Of a stretch of DNA of 64,000 bases, positions 1-8,411 are shown piece by piece. The notes under the pieces are model-generated. The model worked only from the letters and a program-made list of their open reading frames with translations, did no database searches and had not been told where the DNA came from. The position numbers and the translations under genes were made by a program. Positions within the stretch are counted from its first letter, which is position 1. The number at the start of each line of letters is the position of its first letter. Origin of the DNA: Chloroflexota bacterium (GTDB lineage Bacteria > Chloroflexota > Anaerolineae > Anaerolineales > Villigracilaceae). The stretch is from NCBI GenBank assembly GCA_024224815.1, contig JAAENC010000191.1:16417-80416 (forward strand), written 5' to 3'.

Positions 1-870
1 TTCAATCAATTTATTCTTGCTAAGCAAGAGCACTGAAATCAGCGCCATGCCCCCAAATACGCTCAAATAGGATACAGGTACAGGCTTGCCAGCCACCATA
101 TTCCATAGGCTGGCTAAGGCCAGACCAATCCCATATGTGGAGAGTGTGATCATCATTAGATTTGCCACATCGGCATATCGAAAGCTGGTGATGGCACCCA
201 CAGCAATTGCCAATAACATCACACCGATCAAGCGGCTCGAAAGCAAATCCCCAACCCAAACCCAAATAAAGCGTGATGGACCATTGTCGGTGAGAAATAA
301 GGCCGTTCCCCATAAGGTACAGATCAATGCCACAGTGGCTAACCAATACCTGATCAACGGGCTGGAAGGAGCTTCGTCACGTATCTCATCCGGGATTATC
401 GTAGGTTGTTTTAGAAGATAATACATTGTAGATGTCACCATAAGAACGACAATTGCGAAGAAAGCATAAACAATGGGCGCTGTGGGGTCAAATCGGTCAA
501 GGTGAAAGAGAATAATCGCTAGAGCCAGTGGTGTCAGATAAACAAATAAGAGCATCAAAACCAGCCGCACTCGCTTGAAGGTGGGACGCTGGAGAGCAAG
601 AAAAGAGACAACGACGAAGCTCCAACCTGCCGCAGCCAACATCCGACTTGCCAAGGGAGGCAAATCCCATGAGAAACTTCGTGCCTCATCCATCCACCAA
701 AATGGGCTTCCAACAAAACCGCCCATCAGGGTCAAGACAATCAAAAATAGAAGTCCTCTACCTTGCACACTCAAAGAATCCTGATGTGGTTTGATCCAAC
801 GCAAATACCCAATATAAACACCAGCGATCAGTAGTACCAGGCCAAAAACTTGAATCAGAAAATTCAACAT
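1..870 (-). CDS. Polytopic membrane protein of unknown function, cut by the window edge
   Basis: An open frame of 290 codons runs from ATG at 870 to the left edge of the window without a stop, so the C-terminus is missing. The start is well supported: AGGAGAT lies seven bases upstream and a promoter sits at 923-951. The product is very hydrophobic, with about eight likely membrane segments. The first begins at residue 2 (LNFLIQVFGLVLLIAGVY) and the rest are spread over the whole length with short charged loops. No catalytic or transport motif was recognised. It is transcribed away from kptA. Inner-membrane location is inferred from hydrophobicity alone, and no function is assigned. Confidence 0.75.
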   Translation of the reverse strand, partial: MLNFLIQVFGLVLLIAGVYIGYLRWIKPHQDSLSVQGRGLLFLIVLTLMGGFVGSPFWWMDEARSFSWDLPPLASRMLAAAGWSFVVVSFLALQRPTFKRVRLVLMLLFVYLTPLALAIILFHLDRFDPTAPIVYAFFAIVVLMVTSTMYYLLKQPTIIPDEIRDEAPSSPLIRYWLATVALICTLWGTALFLTDNGPSRFIWVWVGDLLSSRLIGVMLLAIAVGAITSFRYADVANLMMITLSTYGIGLALASLWNMVAGKPVPVSYLSVFGGMALISVLLLSKNKLIE

Positions 871-922
871 AGTTCATCTCCTTATAATATATAAAATCCC
901 CGCTTTCTATTGCACTGCAATT

Positions 923-951
923 AGTATACGATAAAAGGATAAATGCGACAA
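923..951 (-). promoter_or_regulatory. Putative sigma-70 promoter for the membrane protein gene
   Basis: Read on the minus strand, TTGTCG (946-951) and TATACT (923-928) are separated by exactly 17 bases. They match the consensus hexamers at 4/6 and 5/6 positions. The predicted start gives a leader of about 45 bases that includes the ribosome site AGGAGAT. The rest of the 871-1177 gap is AT-rich and shows no gene. Confidence 0.5.
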
Positions 952-1138
952 AAATAGGTTCTTATAAATGCAGTTATATAATTTACCCAATCGCAATTAG
1001 TGATGTAGATTTTTTTGGATAAAAATAATTTACAGGCGAGATGATTTAAAAGAAAAACTAGATTGAAAAAACTTTTTCTAAGTGTTTTGAAATGCTCAGA
1101 CTGCAACCTAATTAGACGGATATTCTTCCCGCAGGATC

Positions 1139-1168
1139 TCGACAAATTGTTTTTCTCCATTGTATAAT
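1139..1168 (+). promoter_or_regulatory. Putative promoter giving a near-leaderless kptA transcript
   Basis: TCGACA (1139-1144, 5/6 to TTGACA) and a perfect TATAAT (1163-1168) are 18 bases apart. Transcription would start near 1175, two or three bases before the ATG at 1178. There is no ribosome binding site before that ATG, so the transcript may be leaderless. Confidence 0.5.
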
Positions 1169-1177
1169 TTGCAAATT

Positions 1178-1735
1178 ATGGATAGATCACTGATAAAACT
1201 TAGTAAATTCTTGAGTCTAGTCTTGCGCCATAGACCGCAAAGGATCGGCATCACCCTCGACAAAGCAGGTTGGGCGAATGTTGATGAGTTAATTTCTGCT
1301 GCGAAGAAAGCTGGCATGGCTTTGACAAGGGAAAAGCTTGAGCTCGTTGTCAAATATGACAACAAAGAACGCTATGCTCTCTCATCAGATGGGAAGTTGA
1401 TTCGTGCCAATCAGGGGCATTCTATCCAAGTTGATCTAGGTTTGGAAGCGATTATCCCGCCAGAAATTCTCTACCACGGTACAGCGAAACGTTTTCTTCC
1501 GGGCATTCAACAGAATGGACTTCAGCGTAAAAAAAGCCAATATGTCCACCTATCTTCTGATGAAAAAACAGCAATCACTGTTGGGCAACGACATGGGCAG
1601 CCTGTTGTTTTGAATATTCAGGCTAAGAAGATGCACGCAGATGGCTATAAATTCTATCTTTCTGAAAATGGGGTTTGGCTAACAGAAGAAGTACCCGTTG
1701 CTTATTTGGTTTTTCCTGATAGATTTTCTGCTTAG
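1178..1735 (+). CDS. kptA: RNA 2'-phosphotransferase (Tpt1/KptA family)
   Basis: This 185-residue protein matches the usual size of KptA, which moves the 2'-phosphate of an RNA splice junction to NAD+, giving ADP-ribose 1'',2''-cyclic phosphate and nicotinamide. The N-terminal motif SKFLSLVLRHRP carries the conserved Arg and His. The C-terminal ADP-ribosyltransferase-like half has LYHGT near residue 98, then GQRHGQPVVL and NGVWLTEEVP. A TTG at 1160 would add six residues, but the ATG at 1178 puts the family motif at its normal place near the N-terminus. Bacteria lack the yeast-type splicing pathway, so the natural substrate is uncertain. It stands alone, next to unrelated genes. Confidence 0.9.
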   Translation: MDRSLIKLSKFLSLVLRHRPQRIGITLDKAGWANVDELISAAKKAGMALTREKLELVVKYDNKERYALSSDGKLIRANQGHSIQVDLGLEAIIPPEILYHGTAKRFLPGIQQNGLQRKKSQYVHLSSDEKTAITVGQRHGQPVVLNIQAKKMHADGYKFYLSENGVWLTEEVPVAYLVFPDRFSA

Positions 1736-1796
1736 TGTGGTGATGGTCTCGCTGAAAGGACTTATTATAGATGTGGGCGAGTGCCCGCATAACGCT

Positions 1797-2327
1797 TTAT
1801 TGGTCATTTTTTTCTTGAGTGGAAGAATAATTAACCCAATTTGTAAAATGTTCCCATTCAACGTCAGATTTAAACAATTTACGCGAAATCCCAATCGTTT
1901 TTGAATCTTTAAAAATTATGATGATTGATGAATTTATTTTCTTTGCCAAACGAATATCTTCCCAAGTCTTTGTAATAGTTTGATCTGGTTGTTCTATTAA
2001 AACACCATTTTTCGATGCGCGGCCATTCGTAATTTGCCTATTTTTTGAATCGAAAATTACTTTTCGGAAAAATATTATCACTGGGTGAATAATTAATAAA
2101 TAAACAATAGCTACAAATATAACCATTGTATTTAGATGAGCACGCCTCACTCTATAAGAATAGGAATTAATTTCATCAATGTGAATTATTCGATAAACAA
2201 TTATAAAAACTAAAACGGACGCAAAAAATATTTTTGAAAATATTTTCCCGACATTTTGTCTTCCAGCAACCAATACTTGAAAGAAGTATGTTAATAAATT
2301 GATTCTTCCGTTGAATTCAATTTTCAT
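1797..2327 (-). CDS. YcxB-like membrane protein
   Basis: This 176-residue protein has two central membrane segments (about residues 33-50 and 66-88) and a soluble C-terminal part. That part contains TKTWEDIRLAKKINSSIIII followed by a conserved-looking hydrophobic and basic stretch. The arrangement of paired helices plus a PH-like domain with a W-x-D/E-I element is typical of YcxB-like proteins, whose role is unknown. The gene is noticeably more AT-rich and lysine/isoleucine-rich than its neighbours, and no clear ribosome site precedes the ATG. Recent acquisition is possible. The family assignment rests on motif resemblance only. Confidence 0.65.
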   Translation of the reverse strand: MKIEFNGRINLLTYFFQVLVAGRQNVGKIFSKIFFASVLVFIIVYRIIHIDEINSYSYRVRRAHLNTMVIFVAIVYLLIIHPVIIFFRKVIFDSKNRQITNGRASKNGVLIEQPDQTITKTWEDIRLAKKINSSIIIIFKDSKTIGISRKLFKSDVEWEHFTNWVNYSSTQEKNDQ

Positions 2328-2387
2328 AAAATGTATTTTCGGTATTAACTGTCTAAATTACGTTTTGAATATTATTGTATTTAACCC

Positions 2388-2798
2388 TTACTTTTCAAGC
2401 AATCCTATATAAACAACCTCGATGAGGAGTTTATCCGGCGTTTCAAACATAACCTGATAATAAGTATGCTCGGCATCCCTGCTAAACTCGGGGCGGTGGC
2501 GGGGTGTTTCAAAAAGGGGCGCAATCGCTTTTTCTTGCAAATAGGCAACCATCAAATCCACTTCGCTCTGATTTTGTGTATGGAATGCAAAATGGTTCAT
2601 CCCAGCACCGTCATAATCGTTTTTTGCATCGTTTGCACTGCCTATAAACCATAAACTAAAAGTTTCATCTCCAACTGCTAGCATCGTAGCGTTGTCTTCT
2701 ATGGTGGGAAGGCTAAGAAAGCTGAAAAGCTCTTTGTAGAAAGGCAAGTTTTTCGAATCTACGTTGAGCTGGATATGGCCGAGTGTGGTTTGAATCAT
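2388..2798 (-). CDS. VOC (glyoxalase/bleomycin-resistance/dioxygenase) superfamily protein
   Basis: A 136-residue single VOC module. It opens with LGHIQLNVDSKNLPFYKELF, has the internal MNHFAFHTQNQSEVD strand-helix unit, and closes with FETPDKLLIEVVY. The His in GHIQL, the His in MNHFAF and the Glu in LLIEVV fall where metal ligands lie in this superfamily, so metal binding is plausible. The superfamily covers isomerases, dioxygenases and drug-binding proteins, and the substrate cannot be read from sequence. ATG at 2798 is chosen because GGAG stands seven bases upstream; a TTG four codons earlier overlaps that site. It lies just downstream of the MFS gene and may be cotranscribed with it. Confidence 0.85.
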   Translation of the reverse strand: MIQTTLGHIQLNVDSKNLPFYKELFSFLSLPTIEDNATMLAVGDETFSLWFIGSANDAKNDYDGAGMNHFAFHTQNQSEVDLMVAYLQEKAIAPLFETPRHRPEFSRDAEHTYYQVMFETPDKLLIEVVYIGLLEK

Positions 2799-2823
2799 CT
2801 TTTTCTCCAATATTTTTTTATAA

Positions 2824-3987
2824 TTATACAGGTTCTCTTCGCAAGAAAATTAAAGCCGCAATAAATCCGAGAGCCAAAATAAAAGCCCCCGTTATATAAG
2901 GGTAGTTCAGATTAATATCCAATACTGTTCCGGCCCAGATCGGCCCCGCGATTCTTCCCAAGCTCATAAAGGAATTATTTAGCCCCATTGCGATTCCTTG
3001 CCCTTCTTCGGCGCGTTTAGAGATTAAGGATGCGACACTCGGACGTAACATCGCGTTGCTGAGGACGAAAAATCCCGTAGTGAGCATAACAGTGGTTAGA
3101 TTTGTGGCCGTCAACATTAACAGAAATCCAACCGCGCTGGCAATGAGCGATGCTTTGATGACGCGCGTATCGCCCCAACGCTTTATGCTGGGTCCCGTTA
3201 AAGCACCTTGTACCACAGCCGATGTGATACCGATAACGGTTAGCACCATCCCGACGGTTTTTGCATCGTAATTAAATTTTAGTTCTGCATAGAGCCCAAA
3301 AACGCCCTCGAAGTTGGTCATCCCAAAGCTGAGCAGAAAAGCCAGGCCGAAGAGAAAGCCCAAGGGGCTGGATAATGCCTTCCACATGGTGCTAATTTGC
3401 GGGCCTTTAAAACCAGATCTCTCTTTGAGACGTTTTTCTTCGGGCAGTGATTCGGGCAGCATGACCCAAACAAAAAGAAGAGATAACGCTGATAGACCGG
3501 CAGCCAAGAAGAAAGGCGCGCTTAATGAAATATCGCTCATCATTCCGCCGATGCCGGGTCCCAGAACCATGCCGATGCCCATAGCGGCGCCGATCACGCC
3601 CATCCCGCCGCCACGCTCGTTTTCATCTGTGCTATCACTGATATAGGCCATTGCTGTTGGGAGTGTTGCTGATGAAAGAACGCCAGCTAGGGCACGCGCG
3701 GCAAAAAGCATCCAGAGTTCGGTGGCGAAGCCCATCAAAACCATAGAAATCCCGTTGCCGAAGATCCCGAGCATGAGAAAAGTTTTGCGCCCATAGCGGT
3801 CAGAGAGATCGCCCCAAAAAGGGGAAAAGAGAAATTGCATCAGTGAAAAGACGGCCATTAAGATGCCCATCGAGATGCCGCTGCCGCCCATATCTGTTAC
3901 GTAGAAGGGGAGTAAGGGAATGATAATGCCGAAGCCGATCATCATGACAACGAGGGTGAAGAAGAGAATGCCGATATTACGGTTCAT
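2824..3987 (-). CDS. MFS drug/sugar exporter (DHA1/TetA-like)
   Basis: This 387-residue protein has twelve predicted membrane helices and is a typical DHA1-class major facilitator. The loop between helices 2 and 3 carries the motif-A signature GDLSDRYGRKTF at about residues 59-70. Helix 5 carries the antiporter motif C element GPGIGGMMS. Both point to proton-coupled efflux; substrates are unknown, with tetracycline- or multidrug-type exporters the nearest relatives by pattern. AGGAAA precedes the ATG. The VOC gene follows 25 bases downstream, which suggests a two-gene transcript. Confidence 0.9.
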   Translation of the reverse strand: MNRNIGILFFTLVVMMIGFGIIIPLLPFYVTDMGGSGISMGILMAVFSLMQFLFSPFWGDLSDRYGRKTFLMLGIFGNGISMVLMGFATELWMLFAARALAGVLSSATLPTAMAYISDSTDENERGGGMGVIGAAMGIGMVLGPGIGGMMSDISLSAPFFLAAGLSALSLLFVWVMLPESLPEEKRLKERSGFKGPQISTMWKALSSPLGFLFGLAFLLSFGMTNFEGVFGLYAELKFNYDAKTVGMVLTVIGITSAVVQGALTGPSIKRWGDTRVIKASLIASAVGFLLMLTATNLTTVMLTTGFFVLSNAMLRPSVASLISKRAEEGQGIAMGLNNSFMSLGRIAGPIWAGTVLDINLNYPYITGAFILALGFIAALIFLRREPV

Positions 3988-4046
3988 TATTTTTCCTGTA
4001 TTTTTAACCTGAGTGATGGGTAGTCAAATTCACCACAGATGACCGC

Positions 4047-4095
4047 AGATAAAGAGGATAAAATGATTCAAAGACCGTGTTTATCCTCTTTATCT
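4047..4095. repeat. Large dyad in the 3988-4358 gap
   Basis: AGATAAAGAGGATAAA (4047-4062) is perfectly complementary to 4080-4095 around a 17-base loop, and CACCA at 4031-4035 can pair with TGGTG at 4097-4101 outside it. The dyad sits upstream of the minus-strand MFS gene and of the plus-strand PEGA gene. It may be a dispersed intergenic palindrome. It does not resemble a terminator because no T-run follows. I see no gene in the rest of this 371-base gap. Confidence 0.5.
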
Positions 4096-4358
4096 ATGGT
4101 GAGTTATTCACGAAAAGGCTGGAAAAACGCTCCAAAACCCTTATCCAGAGTTCAGGCTTTTTAGTATCTTGCAACTATAGCATTGTGCCCCTTTTGCCTT
4201 TTCCTGATTTATGCTTGAACGGGGCGAAAAATTGTTATATAGTGAGAAAGAGAACGAATGTTTGCCTTCCCAAAACATAATTACCCATTGACCTTTCTTT
4301 GCTTCCCCTAGAACTATATGGCAAGGTTTTATTTTTTCTATATCTTATGGAGGCTATG

Positions 4359-5330
4359 ATGGAGAATTACCTTGTACAGGCGATGATATTTCTAGCGGGG
4401 TTTCTTCTTGAACTATATACTCAAACGCTTAGCCCAGGAAACCAGAAAAAGGCATTTCGTATTTTTGGGATTTTGCTGATTGCAATTGCATTGGTGTGGA
4501 CAGGATATCGTTTAGCCCTGCGAGATATGAACTCCACTCAACCAATTGATGAAGTCGCGACAGTACCAGAAAAGATTGCGGAAGAAGAAGATATTGAACC
4601 CGATGTCACAAAAACACCTACAAAAAAAGCTGTGACTATCTCTGAAGATCCTCCTGTAGATGATAATAGTGTTTGGTTCAATTCGCATCCTGTAGGTGCG
4701 AGTATCTATCTTATCCCGGCTACAGTTTCACTAAATGATCTGCGCGTTGATGATATAAAGCTGGAAAATAATCTTGTTGGGGAAACACCTTTAACGCTCG
4801 AAGTAGCTGCGGGAAATTATTATGTTCTCACATTATTCCCCGCAGAATTATATGCTGAAAATGGTTTTGAGTTGCCTGCTTATTCCTCACCAAGCTATCG
4901 TGATGCATTTCCCTCTGACGGCAGTTATATTCACTCAGCTTCATTTAGTGATGGTGAGCATATTAAAGATCTTTCAAGAGTCTATCGTCTCTATAAGGAT
5001 GCTGGCTCAGCCCAAACACTTATTAGTGTTATTTTGCCACTTCCTGAGAATCAGCGTGATCGTTCGAAGCCCTATATTTATCCCACAATAGATACAGTAA
5101 GTTCTTTGCCTCTTAGTTATGAGTTTACGGCGGAAAACGTGAAAAAAGCTATCGAAAGCAATCTTAGCCAACATAACCTAACGGGCGAGATTAGTGCTAA
5201 CATGGTTGATGAGATGCTACAGGTGCTTTCGTATACAGGGAAGGTCGTTTTGGATGCCACATCTGTTCGTATTGTGGTTCAATTAAATGGGCAAAATCAG
5301 GGAAGTTTTAGTGTTACAGTTTACCAGTAA
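4359..5330 (+). CDS. Membrane-anchored PEGA-domain protein
   Basis: This 323-residue protein has two N-terminal hydrophobic segments (about residues 4-22 and 33-52), then a charged linker rich in Glu and Thr. A PEGA-like module follows: VWFNSHPVGASIYLIP at about residue 103, then NLVGETPLTLEVAAGNYYVL. PEGA domains are small surface-layer-associated beta modules outside the membrane. The C-terminal 150 residues match nothing I recognise and include a segment with alternating hydrophobic strands. GGAGG five bases before ATG 4359 supports this start over in-frame starts at 4299, 4347 and 4356. The gene converges on the hydrogenase protease gene, with a shared terminator hairpin. Confidence 0.7.
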   Translation: MENYLVQAMIFLAGFLLELYTQTLSPGNQKKAFRIFGILLIAIALVWTGYRLALRDMNSTQPIDEVATVPEKIAEEEDIEPDVTKTPTKKAVTISEDPPVDDNSVWFNSHPVGASIYLIPATVSLNDLRVDDIKLENNLVGETPLTLEVAAGNYYVLTLFPAELYAENGFELPAYSSPSYRDAFPSDGSYIHSASFSDGEHIKDLSRVYRLYKDAGSAQTLISVILPLPENQRDRSKPYIYPTIDTVSSLPLSYEFTAENVKKAIESNLSQHNLTGEISANMVDEMLQVLSYTGKVVLDATSVRIVVQLNGQNQGSFSVTVYQ

Positions 5331-5343
5331 TCTGGTGCTTGGT

Positions 5344-5378
5344 AAAGATGGTGTTAGAGTTGCTCTAAGACCATCTTT
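5344..5378. terminator. Bidirectional terminator between convergent genes
   Basis: AAAGATGGT (5344-5352) pairs with ACCATCTTT (5370-5378), and inside it TTAGAG (5354-5359) pairs with CTCTAA (5363-5368), leaving a short loop. It begins 14 bases after the plus-strand stop and covers the last codons and stop of the minus-strand protease gene. It can therefore serve both transcripts. Confidence 0.6.
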
Positions 5379-5824
5379 GTTACGATAGGAATTGCCTCTG
5401 CCACTGCAGGCGTTGGTTCATCGCTGAAATCCATCACGTTTTCGACTTCTACGGCGATGATGTCGAATGCTGTGGGCATGTGTAATCCCATGCGCTTGCC
5501 TGCGTCCAACGCGGTGACGAGGGATGTGTCGTGTGCAGATGCGCTATGTTCTGTGGGGGTGATTTGGCGAAGGTCTTCCAAGGTTAATTCGTGAATATGC
5601 CCATAATCGTGCCCGTTGCTGGTCATAATTGCGTCAATTAAGATAACGCGATCGTAGCCGATCATTAATTCCATCAGGCGCAGACCGCCGACGCTGGCTT
5701 CTGTGACGGTGATATTTTTAGGGATATTAGGTTCTAACGATTTTTCCACAGCATAGGCGACTTTAACGCCCACGCCATCGTCGGTGAGAATTGGGTTGCC
5801 AAGTCCTACGATGAGTGTTTTCAT
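5354..5824 (-). CDS. [NiFe] hydrogenase maturation protease (HyaD/HycI family)
   Basis: A 156-residue endopeptidase that removes the C-terminal tail of the hydrogenase large subunit once nickel is in place. The N-terminal signature GLGNPILTDDGVGVK carries the acidic metal-sensing residues. VILIDAIM holds the second conserved Asp and SAHDTSL the conserved His, giving the usual Asp/Asp/His nickel-recognition set. Length is normal for the family. It is the last gene of the hydrogenase cluster, 57 bases after mvhA. Its target is therefore almost certainly that large subunit, which still has a cleavable tail after its last Cys-x-x-His motif. Confidence 0.93.
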   Translation of the reverse strand: MKTLIVGLGNPILTDDGVGVKVAYAVEKSLEPNIPKNITVTEASVGGLRLMELMIGYDRVILIDAIMTSNGHDYGHIHELTLEDLRQITPTEHSASAHDTSLVTALDAGKRMGLHMPTAFDIIAVEVENVMDFSDEPTPAVAEAIPIVTKMVLEQL

Positions 5825-5837
5825 GTTAGCCTTTTTG

Positions 5838-5870
5838 AGATTGGTTCACTCTGCCAGAGTGAACCAATCT
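5838..5870. other. 33-base near-perfect palindrome between mvhA and the protease gene
   Basis: A 16-base arm (5838-5853) is followed by one unpaired C and its exact complement (5855-5870). A T-run follows on the plus strand, but no T-run lies on the downstream side of the minus-strand transcript. For the hydrogenase mRNA it is thus more likely a processing or stability hairpin than a terminator. It could also block antisense transcription. Confidence 0.55.
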
Positions 5871-5881
5871 TTTTTTATTCG

Positions 5882-7378
5882 CTACTTCTCAACAAATTGA
5901 CTCAAATTCGCTACAACTTCACCATCTGCGTCTTTTATCGTCACTTCCAGCGGCATTTGCCCGGGTAGGGAGTGTGTGGCGCAGGACATGCAAGGATCGT
6001 AGTTGCGGAAAGCCATCTCGATGGTATTAAGCAGCCCTTCGGTGATCACCGTTCCTTTGGTAATCAGCGATTGTGCTGCTTTTTTGACTGACATCGCAAT
6101 GGGGGCGTAGTTGTTGGTTGTGCCAACGACCAAGTTGACCATCGTCAGGATGCCATTTTCATCGGTTTTGTAGTGATGTGTGAGCGTGCCACGCGGTGCT
6201 TCAACGGAGCCAATTCCCTCGGTGGGCGTTGTTTTAACGGCAACACGTAAATTTGGCTCGGTAATTTCGGGGTCAGTAGCAAGTTCAAGCATCCGTTCGG
6301 CGGCGTAGAGCAATTCGATCAAACGCGCCCAATGAGTCGCCAGTCGATGGTGAACAGGCTGATATCGTCCATCCACTTTTTTGCTTCCCAGCGTTTCGTA
6401 GAAGCGTTCATAATGCGCCTGCGCCTTGGGTGTTGGCATCCCGTCTGTTGCATTTAGGCGAGAGAGTGGGGTAGCACAATAAACGCCGCTATCTATGCCG
6501 TCTTCAAAACCTTTCCAGCCGACCGCTTTGAGATAGGGGAATTTCAGATAGGTCCACGGTTCAACGCGCTCGGCAATATGCTCGGCATAGTCTTTGGGGT
6601 GATATTTGATAAATTCTTTGCCTTCGGGGTCAACAACGCGGATCATGCCATCGTAGAAATTGATCTGGTTATTTTCGTCTACGGTGCCCATATAGTAGGT
6701 TTTGTGGGTGAAGGCATCTGAGACGATTAGATCGACATAATCCTGATTTGCGAGGACGACGTCGTCGAAGAGCTTTAGGCTGAATTCGGCAAAGGCGACG
6801 TTCTCACGAGCAATTTGCTCGATTTCTACACGCATTTCCTCGGTGACAGACACGCTCCAGCCCCCCGGCAGCCCGGCAACGGGGTGGATACCGCGCCCGC
6901 CCAGCATCTTAATGACGTGGTGATTTCGTTTGCGGCAGTTGATGACTTCCATGCCAATATCTACACCAACTTTGTGGATTACACCCAAGATATTACGCTC
7001 GGCTGGGTCAGAATCAGGCCCCAAAACAAAATCGGGGCCACCCAAAGCATAAAAGTGAACGGTGTGGTCGGTGCAGTAAAAGGCCTGGTAGAAAAGTTCA
7101 CGGACTTTCTTGACTGCGGAGGAGGGTTCAACATCGAAGAGGGCATCGAGGGCTTTTGTGCCAGCCATATGATGCGCTTCCGGGCAAACGCCGCAAATCC
7201 GATTTGTGATGCGTGGCATTTCTTCTGCAGGGCGATCTACGCAGAATTGCTCAAAGCCACGCAGTTCAGGGATTTGGAGATAGGCGTTTTCTACTTCACC
7301 TTCTTCATCCAGAAATATCTCTATCTTGCCGTGCCCTTCAAGACGGGTAATGGGGTCTATAGTGATTTTTTGCTTCAT
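5882..7378 (-). CDS. mvhA: [NiFe] hydrogenase large subunit, group 3 (MvhA-like)
   Basis: This 498-residue catalytic subunit splits H2 at the Ni-Fe(CN)2CO centre. Both nickel-ligand motifs are intact: RICGVCPEAHH with Cys62 and Cys65, and DPCMSCATH with Cys463 and Cys466. After His469 a 29-residue tail remains, the substrate of the maturation protease encoded just downstream. The N-terminal ITIDPITRLEGHGKIEI is the standard large-subunit opening. The start codon overlaps the stop of mvhG by four bases. With MvhG and MvhD beside it and HdrABC upstream, it fits the cytoplasmic F420-non-reducing (Mvh, group 3c) type rather than a membrane uptake enzyme. No twin-arginine signal is present on its partner. 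Confidence 0.93.
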   Translation of the reverse strand: MKQKITIDPITRLEGHGKIEIFLDEEGEVENAYLQIPELRGFEQFCVDRPAEEMPRITNRICGVCPEAHHMAGTKALDALFDVEPSSAVKKVRELFYQAFYCTDHTVHFYALGGPDFVLGPDSDPAERNILGVIHKVGVDIGMEVINCRKRNHHVIKMLGGRGIHPVAGLPGGWSVSVTEEMRVEIEQIARENVAFAEFSLKLFDDVVLANQDYVDLIVSDAFTHKTYYMGTVDENNQINFYDGMIRVVDPEGKEFIKYHPKDYAEHIAERVEPWTYLKFPYLKAVGWKGFEDGIDSGVYCATPLSRLNATDGMPTPKAQAHYERFYETLGSKKVDGRYQPVHHRLATHWARLIELLYAAERMLELATDPEITEPNLRVAVKTTPTEGIGSVEAPRGTLTHHYKTDENGILTMVNLVVGTTNNYAPIAMSVKKAAQSLITKGTVITEGLLNTIEMAFRNYDPCMSCATHSLPGQMPLEVTIKDADGEVVANLSQFVEK

Positions 7379-8409
7379 GCTGCTTCTCCTTTCCCGTTAG
7401 AACCATTTACTTTCGCTCTTTGGAGTAATGAATGAGCCATGCTAAAACGATAGAAGGTGCCGGCTGGGTCTGCGATAGTATCTACAACGGCTTGAATTTC
7501 TCTTTCAAGTTCATCGTCTTCCATCGTTTCATCGCCTGCACCGATCACAGAGGCGATCGCTGAGAGCATTTTGCCTCCCTGATCTTCTACGCCGGGCATT
7601 GGTCCATAACAACCACGGCAGCCAATCCCAACTTCGGGGCAGAGTGCGCCACATCCCCCGCGTGTGGCGGGCCCCATACACATTAATCCCTGCTCAAGTA
7701 AACATACGCTAGCTTCAGGGACAATTTCGTAAGGTCTGTAGAAGCGCGTAATAGTTTTCTCATCTTTCTTGAGATCACATTCCTCGCAAACAGCTACGTT
7801 AGTCACGCCGACGATTGAGCCTTTTGGCGGTAGTGGTGCACCCTCGAGTAAGGCTCCTACAATAACCTGCAATACCGCCCAAATCTGATGGGGTTCTGGA
7901 GGACAGCCGGGCAGGTAATAATCTACGTCTACAACTTGGTCTAGTGATTTGACCGTATTGTAGAACTCAGGGATGGTTAATTCACCTTCGGGGACTTGTA
8001 CCGATGTTGTCGGGATAAATCCTTTCGGGTTATCCAGCGTAGGGTTATTTTTATAAACTGTGTCGAAAGTTGCTTCTTTAGACGTCAGGTTTGAGAGTGC
8101 TGGAATACAGCCCTCGTAGGCGCAGGAGCCAAAAGCAACCATAAATTGCGATTTTTTTCTCAAAAGGTGTGCCATCTCTTCGCCTTCTGAGTTACGAATG
8201 GCACCATTCCACAAACAGACGGTAATATGGTCGTCTGGATATGCCTCTACATCTTTAACCTTAAAGTCAGCGATGCAGGGGAAGAAGGCGACGTCGAAAA
8301 CTTCATCCACAGTGAGAATTTTCTCGTGAATATTAAGCACTGATATTTCGCATCCACCACAGGATGCAGACCAGTACATGGCGAGTTTCGGTTTTTCGCT
8401 ATTGGTCAT
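7375..8409 (-). CDS. mvhG: [NiFe] hydrogenase small subunit (MvhG-like)
   Basis: This 344-residue electron-transfer subunit carries iron-sulfur clusters from the active site toward MvhD and HdrA. The proximal-cluster motif SASCGGCEIS is at residues 15-24 (Cys17, Cys20). GSCAYEGC and the PGCPPEPHQIW block supply the other proximal ligands. The C-terminal half carries many more cysteines (CEECDLKK, MCMGPATRGGCGALCP, GIGCRGCYGP), consistent with additional clusters as in group 3 enzymes. There is no Tat signal peptide, so the enzyme is cytoplasmic. A strong GGAGGTG ribosome site lies within the end of mvhD, three bases before its stop, which indicates translational coupling. Confidence 0.93.
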   Translation of the reverse strand: MTNSEKPKLAMYWSASCGGCEISVLNIHEKILTVDEVFDVAFFPCIADFKVKDVEAYPDDHITVCLWNGAIRNSEGEEMAHLLRKKSQFMVAFGSCAYEGCIPALSNLTSKEATFDTVYKNNPTLDNPKGFIPTTSVQVPEGELTIPEFYNTVKSLDQVVDVDYYLPGCPPEPHQIWAVLQVIVGALLEGAPLPPKGSIVGVTNVAVCEECDLKKDEKTITRFYRPYEIVPEASVCLLEQGLMCMGPATRGGCGALCPEVGIGCRGCYGPMPGVEDQGGKMLSAIASVIGAGDETMEDDELEREIQAVVDTIADPAGTFYRFSMAHSLLQRAKVNGSNGKGEAA

Positions 8410-8411
8410 TA

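Noticed and set aside
4077-4280. Possible plus-strand gene of 67 codons
   Set aside because: It reads through one arm of a large dyad, has no ribosome site, and shows no protein-like pattern.
6815-7435. 206-codon open frame opposite mvhA
   Set aside because: It is antisense to a gene with complete hydrogenase motifs and arises from its codon bias.
5882-8409. Bidirectional NAD-reducing (Hox-type) hydrogenase
   Set aside because: No diaphorase genes are nearby, and MvhD with HdrABC adjoins instead.
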